Source: a virus
Strand: one strand, 5' to 3'
IMG/VR virus record: IMGVR_UViG_3300021963_000623
Location: 1-24,725 of that record
Length of the DNA stretch: 24,725 nucleotides
Shown here: positions 6,918 through 14,699 of the stretch, one piece after another
Layout: each line of letters opens with the position of its first letter
Numbering within the stretch: the first letter of the stretch is position 1
Made by a program: the position numbers and the translations under genes
The notes under the pieces: generated by a model
The model's database searches: none
Told to the model about the DNA's origin: nothing
What the model saw: the letters and a program-made list of their open reading frames with translations, nothing else

Positions 6918-7486
6918 TGCTCACAGTCGTCACGCCACCAGCGACCGAACCGATCACCCTCGCCGAAATGAAGCTACATTCTCGCGTCGACGGAACGGAT
7001 GATGACACACTCATCGAAGGACTGATCACTGCTGCCAGAATGCAGATCGAGCAGATGGCGAGTCACAAAATGGTGACGCAGACCCTTGCGCTTTCGATCG
7101 ACGATTTTCCTGACAGCGGCATTCTTTATCTCGAAGGCCCAGTTCAGTCGGTGACATCAATCCAGTATTATGACCTCGATGGCGAGCTTCAAACTTGGGA
7201 CAACGAACTCTACCAAGTGGACACGACCTCGAACCCCGGTCGCGTAATGCCCGCATATGACGAATCATGGCCCGATTACCTCGACGACTATAACTCCATC
7301 GTGGTGACTTATGTCGCAGGATGTGGCAATGCAAACGAAGTGCCAGCAATTTTGAAACAGGCTTTAAAAATGCTAGTGGCGCACTGGTATAACCAGCGAG
7401 AAACGACATCCGAAGTGCAAGGGTATGAGACCCCGTACGCTGTAGACAACATCGTCAAAATGTTCTCTCGAGGGATCGTGAACTGA
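6917..7486 (+). CDS. Head-tail connector protein (HK97 gp6 / phiE125 gp8-like)
   Basis: A 189-residue adaptor expected to form the ring that sits under the portal. The N-terminus (TPPATEPITLAEMKLHSRVD followed by DDTLIEGLITAARMQIEQ) is typical of the gp6/gp8 connector family, as is the later strand SVTSIQYYDLDGELQTWD and the C-terminal helix PAILKQALKMLVAHWYNQRE. The gene is end-to-end with its neighbours through TAATG and TGATG overlaps, so translation is coupled. Confidence 0.9.
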   Translation: MLTVVTPPATEPITLAEMKLHSRVDGTDDDTLIEGLITAARMQIEQMASHKMVTQTLALSIDDFPDSGILYLEGPVQSVTSIQYYDLDGELQTWDNELYQVDTTSNPGRVMPAYDESWPDYLDDYNSIVVTYVAGCGNANEVPAILKQALKMLVAHWYNQRETTSEVQGYETPYAVDNIVKMFSRGIVN

Positions 7487-7812
7487 TGCTCAAAGCTGGC
7501 GAACTCACCCAGAGAATAAACCTTCAGCGTGACGACAGCACGACTGTCGACGATTACGGACAGGTGACTCGGAGCTGGTCAACCTATCACACGACCTGGG
7601 CGAGTGTTCGACCGCTCTCAGGCAGAGAGCAAGAGCAGGGGATGGCACGACAGGCTTCGATCTCGCACCGAGTTCGAATGCGTTTTAAAGGTGGTGTTCT
7701 TCATGGAGATCGCATCTCAATGGGAAACCGCATTCTCGAAATCGTAAGCATTCGAAACATCGACGAGGGCTCATGGGAGCTTGAGATTGATGCAGTCGAA
7801 AGGAGTGCTTAA
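7486..7812 (+). CDS. Phage head closure protein (SPP1 gp16-like)
   Basis: A 108-residue head-tail joining protein. The family pattern is clear: MLKAGELTQRINLQRDD at the start, then GQVTRSWSTYHTTWASVRPL, SGREQEQGMA, and the beta strands HRVRMRFKGGVLHGDRI and NRILEIVSI. It plugs the connector after packaging and is the tail docking surface. It sits between gp6-like and gp10-like genes, the standard order. Confidence 0.92.
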   Translation: MLKAGELTQRINLQRDDSTTVDDYGQVTRSWSTYHTTWASVRPLSGREQEQGMARQASISHRVRMRFKGGVLHGDRISMGNRILEIVSIRNIDEGSWELEIDAVERSA

Positions 7813-8342
7813 TGCCACGCGCAGAAATCAGAATCGATGCGTCAGCACTTAAAGGACTGCTCACAGTCATGGAACACATTGACAGTAAAGTCAAAAGAGC
7901 AGGCCTCAAAAAAGCTCTTCGAGACGCAGGGTCTCTGGTGATTAACGACGCTAAAACCATCGTTAAAAGAAAATACTCGATTCTTTATGATTCGCTCGCC
8001 TCGAAAGAAAAGGTGGTACTGAGAAAGGGAAATCAGTTCGCATTTTCAGTGATAGGAGCGACTCGAAGAGCAGGGCAGAAAATCGGAGGCGTCGAAAGAA
8101 TACCGACAAAATATTCGCATTTTGTGGAGTACGGAACAGCGCCTCACCCAATCGGAAAGAACGACGTCACCAGCGAAGTATTGCTCAAAAGAAAAAACGT
8201 GTCGAGAAAAGCGCAGGGATCGATGCACCCCGGCTCACCTCCTTTCCCATTTCTGCGAAGAGCATGGGATGGAAACAAAACTAAGGCACTCGATGTGATA
8301 GCGAAGGTATTAAAAGACACGATCGATGAGGGCGCATCATGA
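7812..8342 (+). CDS. HK97 gp10-family tail component
   Basis: A 176-residue protein of the HK97 gp10 (minor tail/connector) family. Features are the N-terminal helix LLTVMEHIDSKVKRAGLKKALRDAG, the basic GTRRAGQKIGG-like region rewritten here as ATRRAGQKIGG, the strand YSHFVEYGTAPHPIG, and the C-terminal HPGSPPFPFLRRAWD motif that marks the family. It lies in the usual place between head closure and tail completion genes; the stop overlaps the next start by four bases. Confidence 0.9.
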   Translation: MPRAEIRIDASALKGLLTVMEHIDSKVKRAGLKKALRDAGSLVINDAKTIVKRKYSILYDSLASKEKVVLRKGNQFAFSVIGATRRAGQKIGGVERIPTKYSHFVEYGTAPHPIGKNDVTSEVLLKRKNVSRKAQGSMHPGSPPFPFLRRAWDGNKTKALDVIAKVLKDTIDEGAS

Positions 8343-8746
8343 GTGCTAGTAAAGCCCTTCGAGCCCGACTAATTGACGACGCTACGATGTTTGGTCTTGT
8401 GGGAACTCGCATTTATCCTGGTCGAGCTCCGCAAAAGCCAGTGATGCCTTACATCGTTTATCACAGAATCAGCACAGTGCGAGCAGCGACGCTTGACACT
8501 GGCAGCGCAAAAGTGCCCGAGGTTCGCATTCAATGTGATGTGATCGCCTCGTCACAGTCCGAAGTCGAAACGGTTCTATCACGGATGAGAGTCGTGATGG
8601 ACGGATTTCGCGGAACGTCATCCGGTGTGACGGTTCTAGGTGTGAGTGTGGATGATGAACAGGATCAACCCGAATATATAGAGGGATCAGATTCCGTGTT
8701 TTATCATTCGAGTTTGGATTTTTCCATCATCTATAGGGAGTCATAA
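8339..8746 (+). CDS. Tail completion / terminator protein, DUF3168 family
   Basis: A 135-residue protein with the DUF3168 pattern: an N-terminal helix (KALRARLIDDATMFGLVGTRIYPG), then APQKPVMPYIVYHRIST, the strand VPEVRIQCDVIASS and the helix SEVETVLSRMRVVMDGF, ending FYHSSLDFSIIY. Family members terminate the growing tail tube and join it to the head. It is overlapped by gp10 (ATGA) and is followed two bases later by the tail tube gene. Confidence 0.88.
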   Translation: MSASKALRARLIDDATMFGLVGTRIYPGRAPQKPVMPYIVYHRISTVRAATLDTGSAKVPEVRIQCDVIASSQSEVETVLSRMRVVMDGFRGTSSGVTVLGVSVDDEQDQPEYIEGSDSVFYHSSLDFSIIYRES

Positions 8747-8748
8747 TT

Positions 8749-9156
8749 ATGGCAGCAGTAATCACGCAAGGAACAGCGATCACCATCGGAGGCGCAACGC
8801 TAACGGGTGTCACCGACATCACTCCTCCGAGTTCAACTCGTGGCACAGTAGATATTACGAATCTGCTCAGCCCCGATAAAACTAAGGAATATGCAGGAGG
8901 CCTTATCGATGGTGGTGAAATGTCAGCGACTGCAATCGTCGGAGTCGGCAACACGGCTCTAGGAACTATCAGCGCTTTTATTGAAGATTACGGTGCACCG
9001 AAAGCCTGCACGATAACTCTTGCAGACAGCTCTTCAGTAAGCTTCGACGGCATCATTACGAAGTTTCAGGTCGATGGAATCGCCACTGGCGATAACACCG
9101 TGAAAGCAACTGTGGGCGTAAAGCCCGTAGGGAAAATCAGTTATTCTTTTGATTAA
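8749..9156 (+). CDS. Major tail tube protein
   Basis: A 135-residue tube subunit. It has the compact all-beta composition and motifs of siphovirus tail tubes: TITIGGATLTGVTDI-like strand near residues 10-24, the loop PPSSTRGTVDITNLLSP, EYAGGLIDGGEMSATAIV and the final strand DNTVKATVGVKPVGKISY. A good ribosome site (GGGAG) precedes ATG 8749. Its position before the two tail chaperone frames and the tape measure gene is diagnostic. Confidence 0.88.
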   Translation: MAAVITQGTAITIGGATLTGVTDITPPSSTRGTVDITNLLSPDKTKEYAGGLIDGGEMSATAIVGVGNTALGTISAFIEDYGAPKACTITLADSSSVSFDGIITKFQVDGIATGDNTVKATVGVKPVGKISYSFD

Positions 9157-9514
9157 GGAGTTTCACATTTTAGATAAGGCAAAATTACTGGGCGCAGGAA
9201 GCGCATACAAGCTCGGGGAGATCGAGATCCCCGAGCTCGGTGGCAAAGTCTTTCTTCGAGTGATCAGCTCCCGCGAGCGTGATCAGCTAGAAAGCGAAAT
9301 CAGTTCCGGAGCAAAGTCGGGAAACCTGACGAACATCAGAGCGAAGCTCGTCGTGCGATCGATCGCCGATGAAACCGGAAAGCGTCTTTTTTCCGATGCC
9401 GACGTCGACGCGGTTGGAGAGATGCCTGCGCCTCTGGTGGGGACTCTTTTCGACGCCTGCGCTCGTCATAACGGCATGACCGCTGGAGCTGTCGAAGACG
9501 CCAGAAAAAACTAA
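9149..9514 (+). CDS. Tail assembly chaperone, gpG-like (zero frame)
   Basis: A 121-residue chaperone that coats the tape measure protein during tail assembly. It has the typical fold pattern (EIEIPELGGKVFLRVISSRE, then an acidic helical region) and the typical ending GAVEDARKN just before a slippery site. The start is uncertain. TTG 9149 overlaps the tube stop by eight bases but has no ribosome site. AAGGAG at 9155-9160 is ideally placed only for an in-frame ATT at 9167, which would give 115 residues. The gene ends at tandem stops TAA TAG (9512-9517) directly after the heptamer AAAAAAC (9505-9511); see the separate frameshift entry. Confidence 0.85.
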   Translation: MIKEFHILDKAKLLGAGSAYKLGEIEIPELGGKVFLRVISSRERDQLESEISSGAKSGNLTNIRAKLVVRSIADETGKRLFSDADVDAVGEMPAPLVGTLFDACARHNGMTAGAVEDARKN

Positions 9515-9831
9515 TAGATCGCCCTGGGCGTCGGTTCTTATTCAGGCTCGCAGGGCATTTAAAAAAAACAGTTCGAGAAATTCTCGACGAGATGGATTCT
9601 CAGGAGCTTACCGAGTGGCAGGCCTTTTCGACGATTGAACCTCTCGACGGAGATCGAGGCGACATTCATGCCGCTCAGATCTGCTCGACGACTGCAAACG
9701 TCTGGAGAGGATCAGAGACTAAAGCCCTTGAGGTGAAAGACTTTCTCCCAGACTGGTATGGCGAGAATAAAAAAGTCGAAAGCTTCGCAGCATTGAAAGC
9801 ATGGGCGACCGCAATGGGAACCAAGAAATAG
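9149..9831 (+). CDS. Tail assembly chaperone fusion gpGT, made by -1 frameshift
   Basis: Reading 9149-9511 in the zero frame and then 9511-9831 in the -1 frame gives a 227-residue fusion. The T part runs ...LIDRPGRRFLFRLAGHLKK, then TVREILDEMDSQELTEWQAF and a segment with ADLR-like acidic/Ala residues (DGDRGDIHAAQICSTTANVW). This is the DUF4035/gpT pattern. There is no ribosome site before ATG 9592, and the family motif TVREILDEM spans that codon, so the 79-residue ORF starting there is only the tail of this fusion. In lambda-like phages the G:GT ratio set by frameshifting controls tail assembly; the same is expected here. Confidence 0.82.
9505..9556 (+). promoter_or_regulatory. Programmed -1 ribosomal frameshift site, gpG to gpGT
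   Basis: The heptamer A AAA AAC (9505-9511) is in exact X XXY YYZ phase with the zero frame (AGA AAA AAC) and is followed at once by TAA TAG. A -1 slip continues into CTA ATA GAT CGC and stays open to the stop at 9831. Nine bases beyond the slip site GCCCTG (9521-9526) can pair with CAGGGC (9551-9556), and CGCC/GGCG (9520-9523, 9527-9530) is an alternative, giving a stimulatory structure at the usual distance. Confidence 0.88.
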
Positions 9832-9840
9832 GAGTCGGCG

Positions 9841-12570
9841 ATGGCAAAAACTATCGGATCTTTAAACGTCTCGATGGGCCTGTCGATCACCGATTTCATC
9901 GCTAATCTCGACAAAGTAAAAGAAGACATGAGCGGCCTCGAGGCGATCACATCGGAGGCCTCAAAGCACTTCGATGATGACGTCGCTGGCATCATGGGCG
10001 ACGCTCTTCATAAATTCGGAAAGACCTCGAAGCTCGGAGCTGACGACGCTTTAAAATTCGCAGTGAGTTTAAAGAGGCTCGGCCTCGATGCGGACACGAT
10101 CACCAGCACGCTCGACAAGTTCGGAAAGGGAATCGGTAAGTTCGCAAAAAATGCGGGTGAAGCTTCGAAAGCTTTTGCAGGAATCCTCGGAAAGATTGGC
10201 GACAGCGACAAGGTTCTTTTGAAAGATATTCAGGCTCTTGAAAGCATGGGCGTGAAAGCTTTCGATGCTCTCGCAAAAGAGCTCTCAAAGGTCGAGGGTA
10301 AAGCAGTCAGCACCGCAGATGTCATGAAGCGGATCGCATCGGGTGCAGTTTCAGGGGAGCAGGCTTTAAAGCTACTTACCCAGGGCGGGCAGGCTCAAGC
10401 GGGTGGAGGCATTGCAGCTAAAGAATCTCAAGCGAAGTCGAAGCTCGCATCATTTCTGAATCACGTCGAAAATAAAATCAAGAGCGCAGCGAGCTCTATC
10501 TTCTCAAGTGTAACTAATCTCATCATGAATCCAGTGACGCTCATCGGAGGAGCTCTCGCATCCTACGGCGTCTACAAAATTTATGATCGAGCGGTCGACG
10601 CATTCGCAAACACCGAAGAGATTCTCACGAGGATTAAAGGCCTTGCAGGAGATGCCAGCGCAGACCGACTCGGCGGCGTCATGAACGGCATCGCTAACCA
10701 AGGACGAATTGCTCAAGAGGTCGTGGGAAAACTTGCGACAGGATTTCTCGGTCTCGGAGTCTCAGGCGAAGACGCAGCTCGGATGATCGAGAGCTTTGGT
10801 CGCATCTCGCTCGTCGCAGGATCTGGAGCATCTGATGTATTTGGAAAGCTCGGCGAAGTGGCTCAAAACATGGTGAAGACTGGCGAAGCGTCGAAGGGAG
10901 ACTTCGAGGCTCTTGCAGCGATGGGGCTGCCTGTTTACGACGCTCTGGCGCAGCGTCTTTCGATGGTTCAAGGTCGAGCAATCAGTGCTAATGAAGCGAT
11001 GCAGATGCTCGCTGAAGGAAAGGTCGGAACAGCCGACGCGCTTAATGCGATCTCAGGGATGAGTAATAATGCCGATGTGATTAAGCAGTCGGAAGCAATG
11101 GCCGGAACTCTCAAAGGAATTTACGCACGACTCGCAGGAGAGATCGAAGGTTTCTTTACCGAGTTCGGTGGCGTGATCGTCGATGCTCTCGACCTCAAAG
11201 GTTTCTCGAATGGAATCATCGGTTTTATTCAAAATATCCGAATGAACTTCGATTCACTTATTCCAGCGATTAAGAATATCGGTATGGTTTTTTCTGTAGT
11301 TCGAGACGTTCTGTTTCAAGCTTTTGAAGGGCTGGTTAATTTCTTCACGACGATGGGAGGCGCAGACGTAGCGACAAGTAACATCGATAATATTAGAGCT
11401 GTAGTCTTAGGCTTTGCGCATGGCGTCATCACTGCAATGCAATCGGTGATGTTTGCAGCAGTCGACATATTAAATAATATTATAAAAACAGTCGGAGGCC
11501 TCGAAAGATTTGGAGCGATCGTCGCTGGTGTTCTAGGAGGAGCAGGAACAGGAGCTCTCGCTGGCGGTGTATCTACAGGGGTGGGAGCTCTTCCGGGTGC
11601 GATCATCGGTGGTGTAACGGGTGGCCTTTATGCTGCTAGCAAAGTCTCTGGAGGTGGAGCGCAGATCGATCCAGAGATGATCAAAGATAAAATGCAGGGC
11701 GCATTTAAAGCAATTAATGATGCTATCGGAAACACCGGATCTGACGCCGCTGGAAATCTCGTCGGGCAATTCGTCAAGAAATTTAACGACGCATTTAAAG
11801 CGGTCGGAGCTGGCGAGTTTAATACCGCGACGGCACTTTCACAGATTTCAAATTCCATGATCAATATGTTCGATAATCTGGAAATAGGATTAGAGAACGG
11901 AACGATCGGACACACCGCGTTTCTTAATCAGCTATCCGGAGGAACTGCCAGCGCAATTTCTATGTTCCAGCGACAGATGGCGCTCGGAGCGATATCGACA
12001 GAGCAGTTCGAGACAGCGATGGAAAAGCTCAGAACTGGAGCTTTTGAAGCTCTCGACTCGCAGCTCAGCGCAGGCACGATCACCAATGAAGAATATTCAA
12101 ACTCAATCGCAGCGATTCAGACTCAGTTTGACTCTTTAAACCCTCCTGAGATCTCGGGATTTAACGCTTTTAAGGGTGGCGATAATATGCCTGCATGGAT
12201 CAGAGATCTTTCAAAAGAAGAAAGCCCTCTCGAGGCATATCAAAGGAAACTCGAAGAACTAAAAAACACGCTCCAAGATAGGCCGGATCTTTTCGCAGTG
12301 GGTGCAGCGAAGCTCGCCGACGAACTCGAGCGCAGCGTCGGAGCGGTGGAAGCACTTAAAAATCCGGGAGCTCTCATGCAGGGCAGCGCAGCAGCATTCT
12401 CGCAGGCGCTTAAAATTCAGAACGCAGGAAAGGGCGAGACCGCAGCGGAAAAGCTTCTGCGAATACAGCAGCAGGCTTTTGCTCAGCAGCAGGCCCAGAC
12501 CGCTCTTCAGCAGCAGATCGCAGCAGCGACCATGAATCAGGCGAATATGATCGTCGCTAACATAAATTAA
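9841..12570 (+). CDS. Tail tape measure protein
   Basis: A 909-residue protein that sets tail length and is ejected ahead of the DNA. Evidence is its size, its position after the chaperones, the helical Ala/Gly/Lys-rich composition and a tape-measure domain at about residues 255-410 (TEEILTRIKGLAGDASADR, SGEDAARMIESFGRISLVAG, DFEALAAMGLPVYDALAQRL). Residues about 61-182 look like a diverged copy of the 285-406 segment. A Gly/Ala-rich hydrophobic stretch at about 556-600 could cross the host membrane. The C-terminus is Gln-rich. AGGAG at 9830-9834 serves the start. At about 0.15 nm per residue, the tail would be roughly 130-140 nm; this uses the general rule for siphophages, not a measurement. 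Confidence 0.92.
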   Translation: MAKTIGSLNVSMGLSITDFIANLDKVKEDMSGLEAITSEASKHFDDDVAGIMGDALHKFGKTSKLGADDALKFAVSLKRLGLDADTITSTLDKFGKGIGKFAKNAGEASKAFAGILGKIGDSDKVLLKDIQALESMGVKAFDALAKELSKVEGKAVSTADVMKRIASGAVSGEQALKLLTQGGQAQAGGGIAAKESQAKSKLASFLNHVENKIKSAASSIFSSVTNLIMNPVTLIGGALASYGVYKIYDRAVDAFANTEEILTRIKGLAGDASADRLGGVMNGIANQGRIAQEVVGKLATGFLGLGVSGEDAARMIESFGRISLVAGSGASDVFGKLGEVAQNMVKTGEASKGDFEALAAMGLPVYDALAQRLSMVQGRAISANEAMQMLAEGKVGTADALNAISGMSNNADVIKQSEAMAGTLKGIYARLAGEIEGFFTEFGGVIVDALDLKGFSNGIIGFIQNIRMNFDSLIPAIKNIGMVFSVVRDVLFQAFEGLVNFFTTMGGADVATSNIDNIRAVVLGFAHGVITAMQSVMFAAVDILNNIIKTVGGLERFGAIVAGVLGGAGTGALAGGVSTGVGALPGAIIGGVTGGLYAASKVSGGGAQIDPEMIKDKMQGAFKAINDAIGNTGSDAAGNLVGQFVKKFNDAFKAVGAGEFNTATALSQISNSMINMFDNLEIGLENGTIGHTAFLNQLSGGTASAISMFQRQMALGAISTEQFETAMEKLRTGAFEALDSQLSAGTITNEEYSNSIAAIQTQFDSLNPPEISGFNAFKGGDNMPAWIRDLSKEESPLEAYQRKLEELKNTLQDRPDLFAVGAAKLADELERSVGAVEALKNPGALMQGSAAAFSQALKIQNAGKGETAAEKLLRIQQQAFAQQQAQTALQQQIAAATMNQANMIVANIN

Positions 12571-12579
12571 GGAGCGCTC

Positions 12580-13530
12580 ATGTCAGTCATAAACACGTAC
12601 GAAACTTTTGAAGGTCGCACCGGAAGCGATGACTCAAAGCTCCAGGTCTCACTGGTTCGATCTTTTATCGTGCAGACCGATAATCTCGCCGACGACGTTC
12701 CTGATCTCTTCGGAACTAATCTGCCTGCCTTATTCTCTCAGCATCCGAATTTTGAGCGAGCATGGTGCATAGGTCGTACAGCGTCTCAGATGGACGACCC
12801 GCACTTCTGGAAAATCACCTGCTCTTATTCATCGAACATTGACACCGTCGCACCAAGTTCGACCCCGAGCGCACCGCAGACCCCGGAAGTCGCAAATCAG
12901 AATAAGGGCGCATCACCGGAAGAGAAGGCGAGCGAAGAGAATATAAATCCGCTCACTCGGCCGACAGACGTCGACTTCAGCACAAGCGATAAAGAATATG
13001 TTTTAGACACCGATTACAGCACGCCAACAAAACCGATGGTGAATGGAAATAACGAACGATTCGACCCTCCGGTGATGACTCATCGACCGCTCTTGTGTAT
13101 GAAACTGGAATTCAACAGCGCCACTTTCATCGCACTCGACTGGATGGATCGAGTCAAGTGCGTGAACACAAATTCATTTTCTGGGTTTCCTCCCCGCTCG
13201 ATGCTCCTGGACAAAGTCACGGCAAAACGAGTTTACGAGAACGGATACAAATACTGGCGCATCACTCTTGAATATCTGCTCGACAAAGACAACTGGGATG
13301 CGGTCGTGCTCAATCATTCTTATCGGGAGTGGAACGGAACGGAACTAGTTACAGCCAGAGACATCGCAGGCAACGTGCTCCCAAATGGAGTTATCATTCA
13401 GGGCGACACGGGCATCCCTCTCGATCCCGATGTCAAGCCAGACGAAGAGAATGGCGGCTTTTTACGTTTTAGAATTTACGATGATATCCCTTACACTTAC
13501 TTAACACCGATCTATAGAAAGATTCTCTAA
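12580..13530 (+). CDS. Probable tail tip structural protein, unknown family
   Basis: A 316-residue protein directly after the tape measure gene, the slot usually filled by a distal tail or hub protein. I recognise no named domain. The N-terminal third (ETFEGRTGSDDSKLQVSLVR, then HPNFERAWCIGRTASQMDD) is beta-rich. A Ser/Pro/Glu-rich linker occupies about residues 88-130, and the C-terminal half contains two strand-rich segments (KLEFNSATFIALDWMDRVKC; KYWRITLEYLLDKDNWD) and an ending IYDDIPYTYLTPIYRKIL. The ribosome site AAGGAG precedes the start. Its stop overlaps the next start (TAATG). It resembles proteins in this slot in planctomycete-like prophages from memory; treat this as weak evidence. 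Confidence 0.7.
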   Translation: MSVINTYETFEGRTGSDDSKLQVSLVRSFIVQTDNLADDVPDLFGTNLPALFSQHPNFERAWCIGRTASQMDDPHFWKITCSYSSNIDTVAPSSTPSAPQTPEVANQNKGASPEEKASEENINPLTRPTDVDFSTSDKEYVLDTDYSTPTKPMVNGNNERFDPPVMTHRPLLCMKLEFNSATFIALDWMDRVKCVNTNSFSGFPPRSMLLDKVTAKRVYENGYKYWRITLEYLLDKDNWDAVVLNHSYREWNGTELVTARDIAGNVLPNGVIIQGDTGIPLDPDVKPDEENGGFLRFRIYDDIPYTYLTPIYRKIL

Positions 13531-14687
13531 TGAGCGCCTATGGATTTTCAGAAGATAGCGCAAAGCGGATCGCTCGCGTCGTGAAAGCGGTCGAGGGTGA
13601 CACGACAGCACCGACTCGGATTGGGCCCATGCTCGGAGGAGCGACGATGAGCGTCGTGAAGGTGACTGCGGTCGCCTCGCCTTTATCGCTGGGTATACGA
13701 CTTGACTATCACGCAGCGGATGGCGTGCTTGTGGTGCAAAACGAAGTGAAGGTTAAAGAGGTGAATGGTCAAGCTCTGAAAGTAAATAATTATTACGTCG
13801 GGTTTTTTAGTGGGTACACCTCAGAAGGAGATCCTGTTTTCTTGGTGAGCGTTTCGAGTTCATCTACGTCAGCATCAGGAGGCGGAGGCAGCGGAGGAAG
13901 CGGAGGAAGCGGAGAGTGCTTTGATGTGATTCAGTCGATCGACTGCACCGACGGCGAACTAAGTGTCACCTATGCGACCATATGCCCGGACTCTGGTACA
14001 GCAGTCATCGTGGGGCAGCAGACTGGTAATTATTCCATTACGACTCGGTATTCAGTCGCTGGAGGAGCATCACTCTCAGCAGGCGTGACCTTAAACCTTG
14101 TCGGGGATGTATCTTCACCGGGTGCAAATATGTTCTACGGAACTAATTCCAGCGGTGCCCGTGGATGGTATCCGTTCTCAGATATCTGCACCGTATGCGG
14201 GAGCACACCGACCCCTACCCCAACGCCTACACCTACACCAACGCCTACACCAACGCCTACACCAACACCTACACCAACACCGACGCCAACCCCGACGCCT
14301 ACGCCTACAGTTTCAGCATCGATCTATGCGCAAGACTCGGGATGGACTACTGCCACTAACTCAGGGACAGGAACTGAGGCTAGCCCGAAAGTAATAAGCA
14401 GCAACAATGACTCGCTTTTAAGTGGAACTTCCGCTTTAACGTGGATTTTTACGGCGTCGGCGGCAGGAACTTTTCATTACTCTTTTAACTGGGCGAATCA
14501 TGACTACGGGTCAGGATTTAATGGTAATGATATTAGCCCTTGGGGCGAAGGTACGACCGCGACCATATCCGGCACCGTGGCAGTGACCAGCGGCCAAGTA
14601 GTAGACCTTACAGTTATTAGACCAGGCTTATTAGAAACCAGCGTAAACACCGAAGTTAATGCTTCTGTTTATTTAACAGTACCTTAA
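13530..14687 (+). CDS. Modular tail protein with Gly-Ser linker and Thr-Pro repeats
   Basis: A 385-residue, apparently virion-associated protein in four parts. Residues 1-112 begin GFSEDSAKRIARVVKAVEGD, a helical start found in some phage tail-tip proteins. Residues about 113-127 are a Gly/Ser linker. Residues about 128-225 form a small beta domain with Cys pairs (ECF, DC, ICP, CTVC). Residues 226-260 are 17 Thr-Pro dipeptides, followed by a C-terminal beta domain of about 125 residues (SASIYAQDSGWTTATNSG...). The linkers imply beads on a flexible string, as in adhesins or fibres. Thr-Pro tracts are good O-glycosylation substrates, and a glycosyltransferase gene lies 1.2 kb downstream. Binding target unknown. 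Confidence 0.72.
   Translation: MSAYGFSEDSAKRIARVVKAVEGDTTAPTRIGPMLGGATMSVVKVTAVASPLSLGIRLDYHAADGVLVVQNEVKVKEVNGQALKVNNYYVGFFSGYTSEGDPVFLVSVSSSSTSASGGGGSGGSGGSGECFDVIQSIDCTDGELSVTYATICPDSGTAVIVGQQTGNYSITTRYSVAGGASLSAGVTLNLVGDVSSPGANMFYGTNSSGARGWYPFSDICTVCGSTPTPTPTPTPTPTPTPTPTPTPTPTPTPTPTPTPTVSASIYAQDSGWTTATNSGTGTEASPKVISSNNDSLLSGTSALTWIFTASAAGTFHYSFNWANHDYGSGFNGNDISPWGEGTTATISGTVAVTSGQVVDLTVIRPGLLETSVNTEVNASVYLTVP
14205..14309 (+). repeat. Hexanucleotide repeat encoding (Thr-Pro)17
   Basis: Seventeen units of ACN CCN followed by one more Thr codon. Unit third positions vary (ACA/ACC/ACG, CCA/CCT/CCG), with the central part most uniform (ACA CCA ACG CCT). Copy number could change by slippage without breaking the frame. 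Other frames through the repeat are open but encode low-complexity artefacts. Confidence 0.95.
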
Positions 14688-14699
14688 AAAAGAAAAAAT

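Noticed and set aside
9592-9831. Independent 79-residue gene
   Set aside because: No ribosome site, and the gpT-like motif spans the ATG; it is the -1 frame part of the frameshift fusion.
14098-14394. Extra ORFs across the Thr-Pro repeat in other frames
   Set aside because: They arise from the hexanucleotide repeat being open in all frames and give His/Tyr-rich low-complexity products without ribosome sites.
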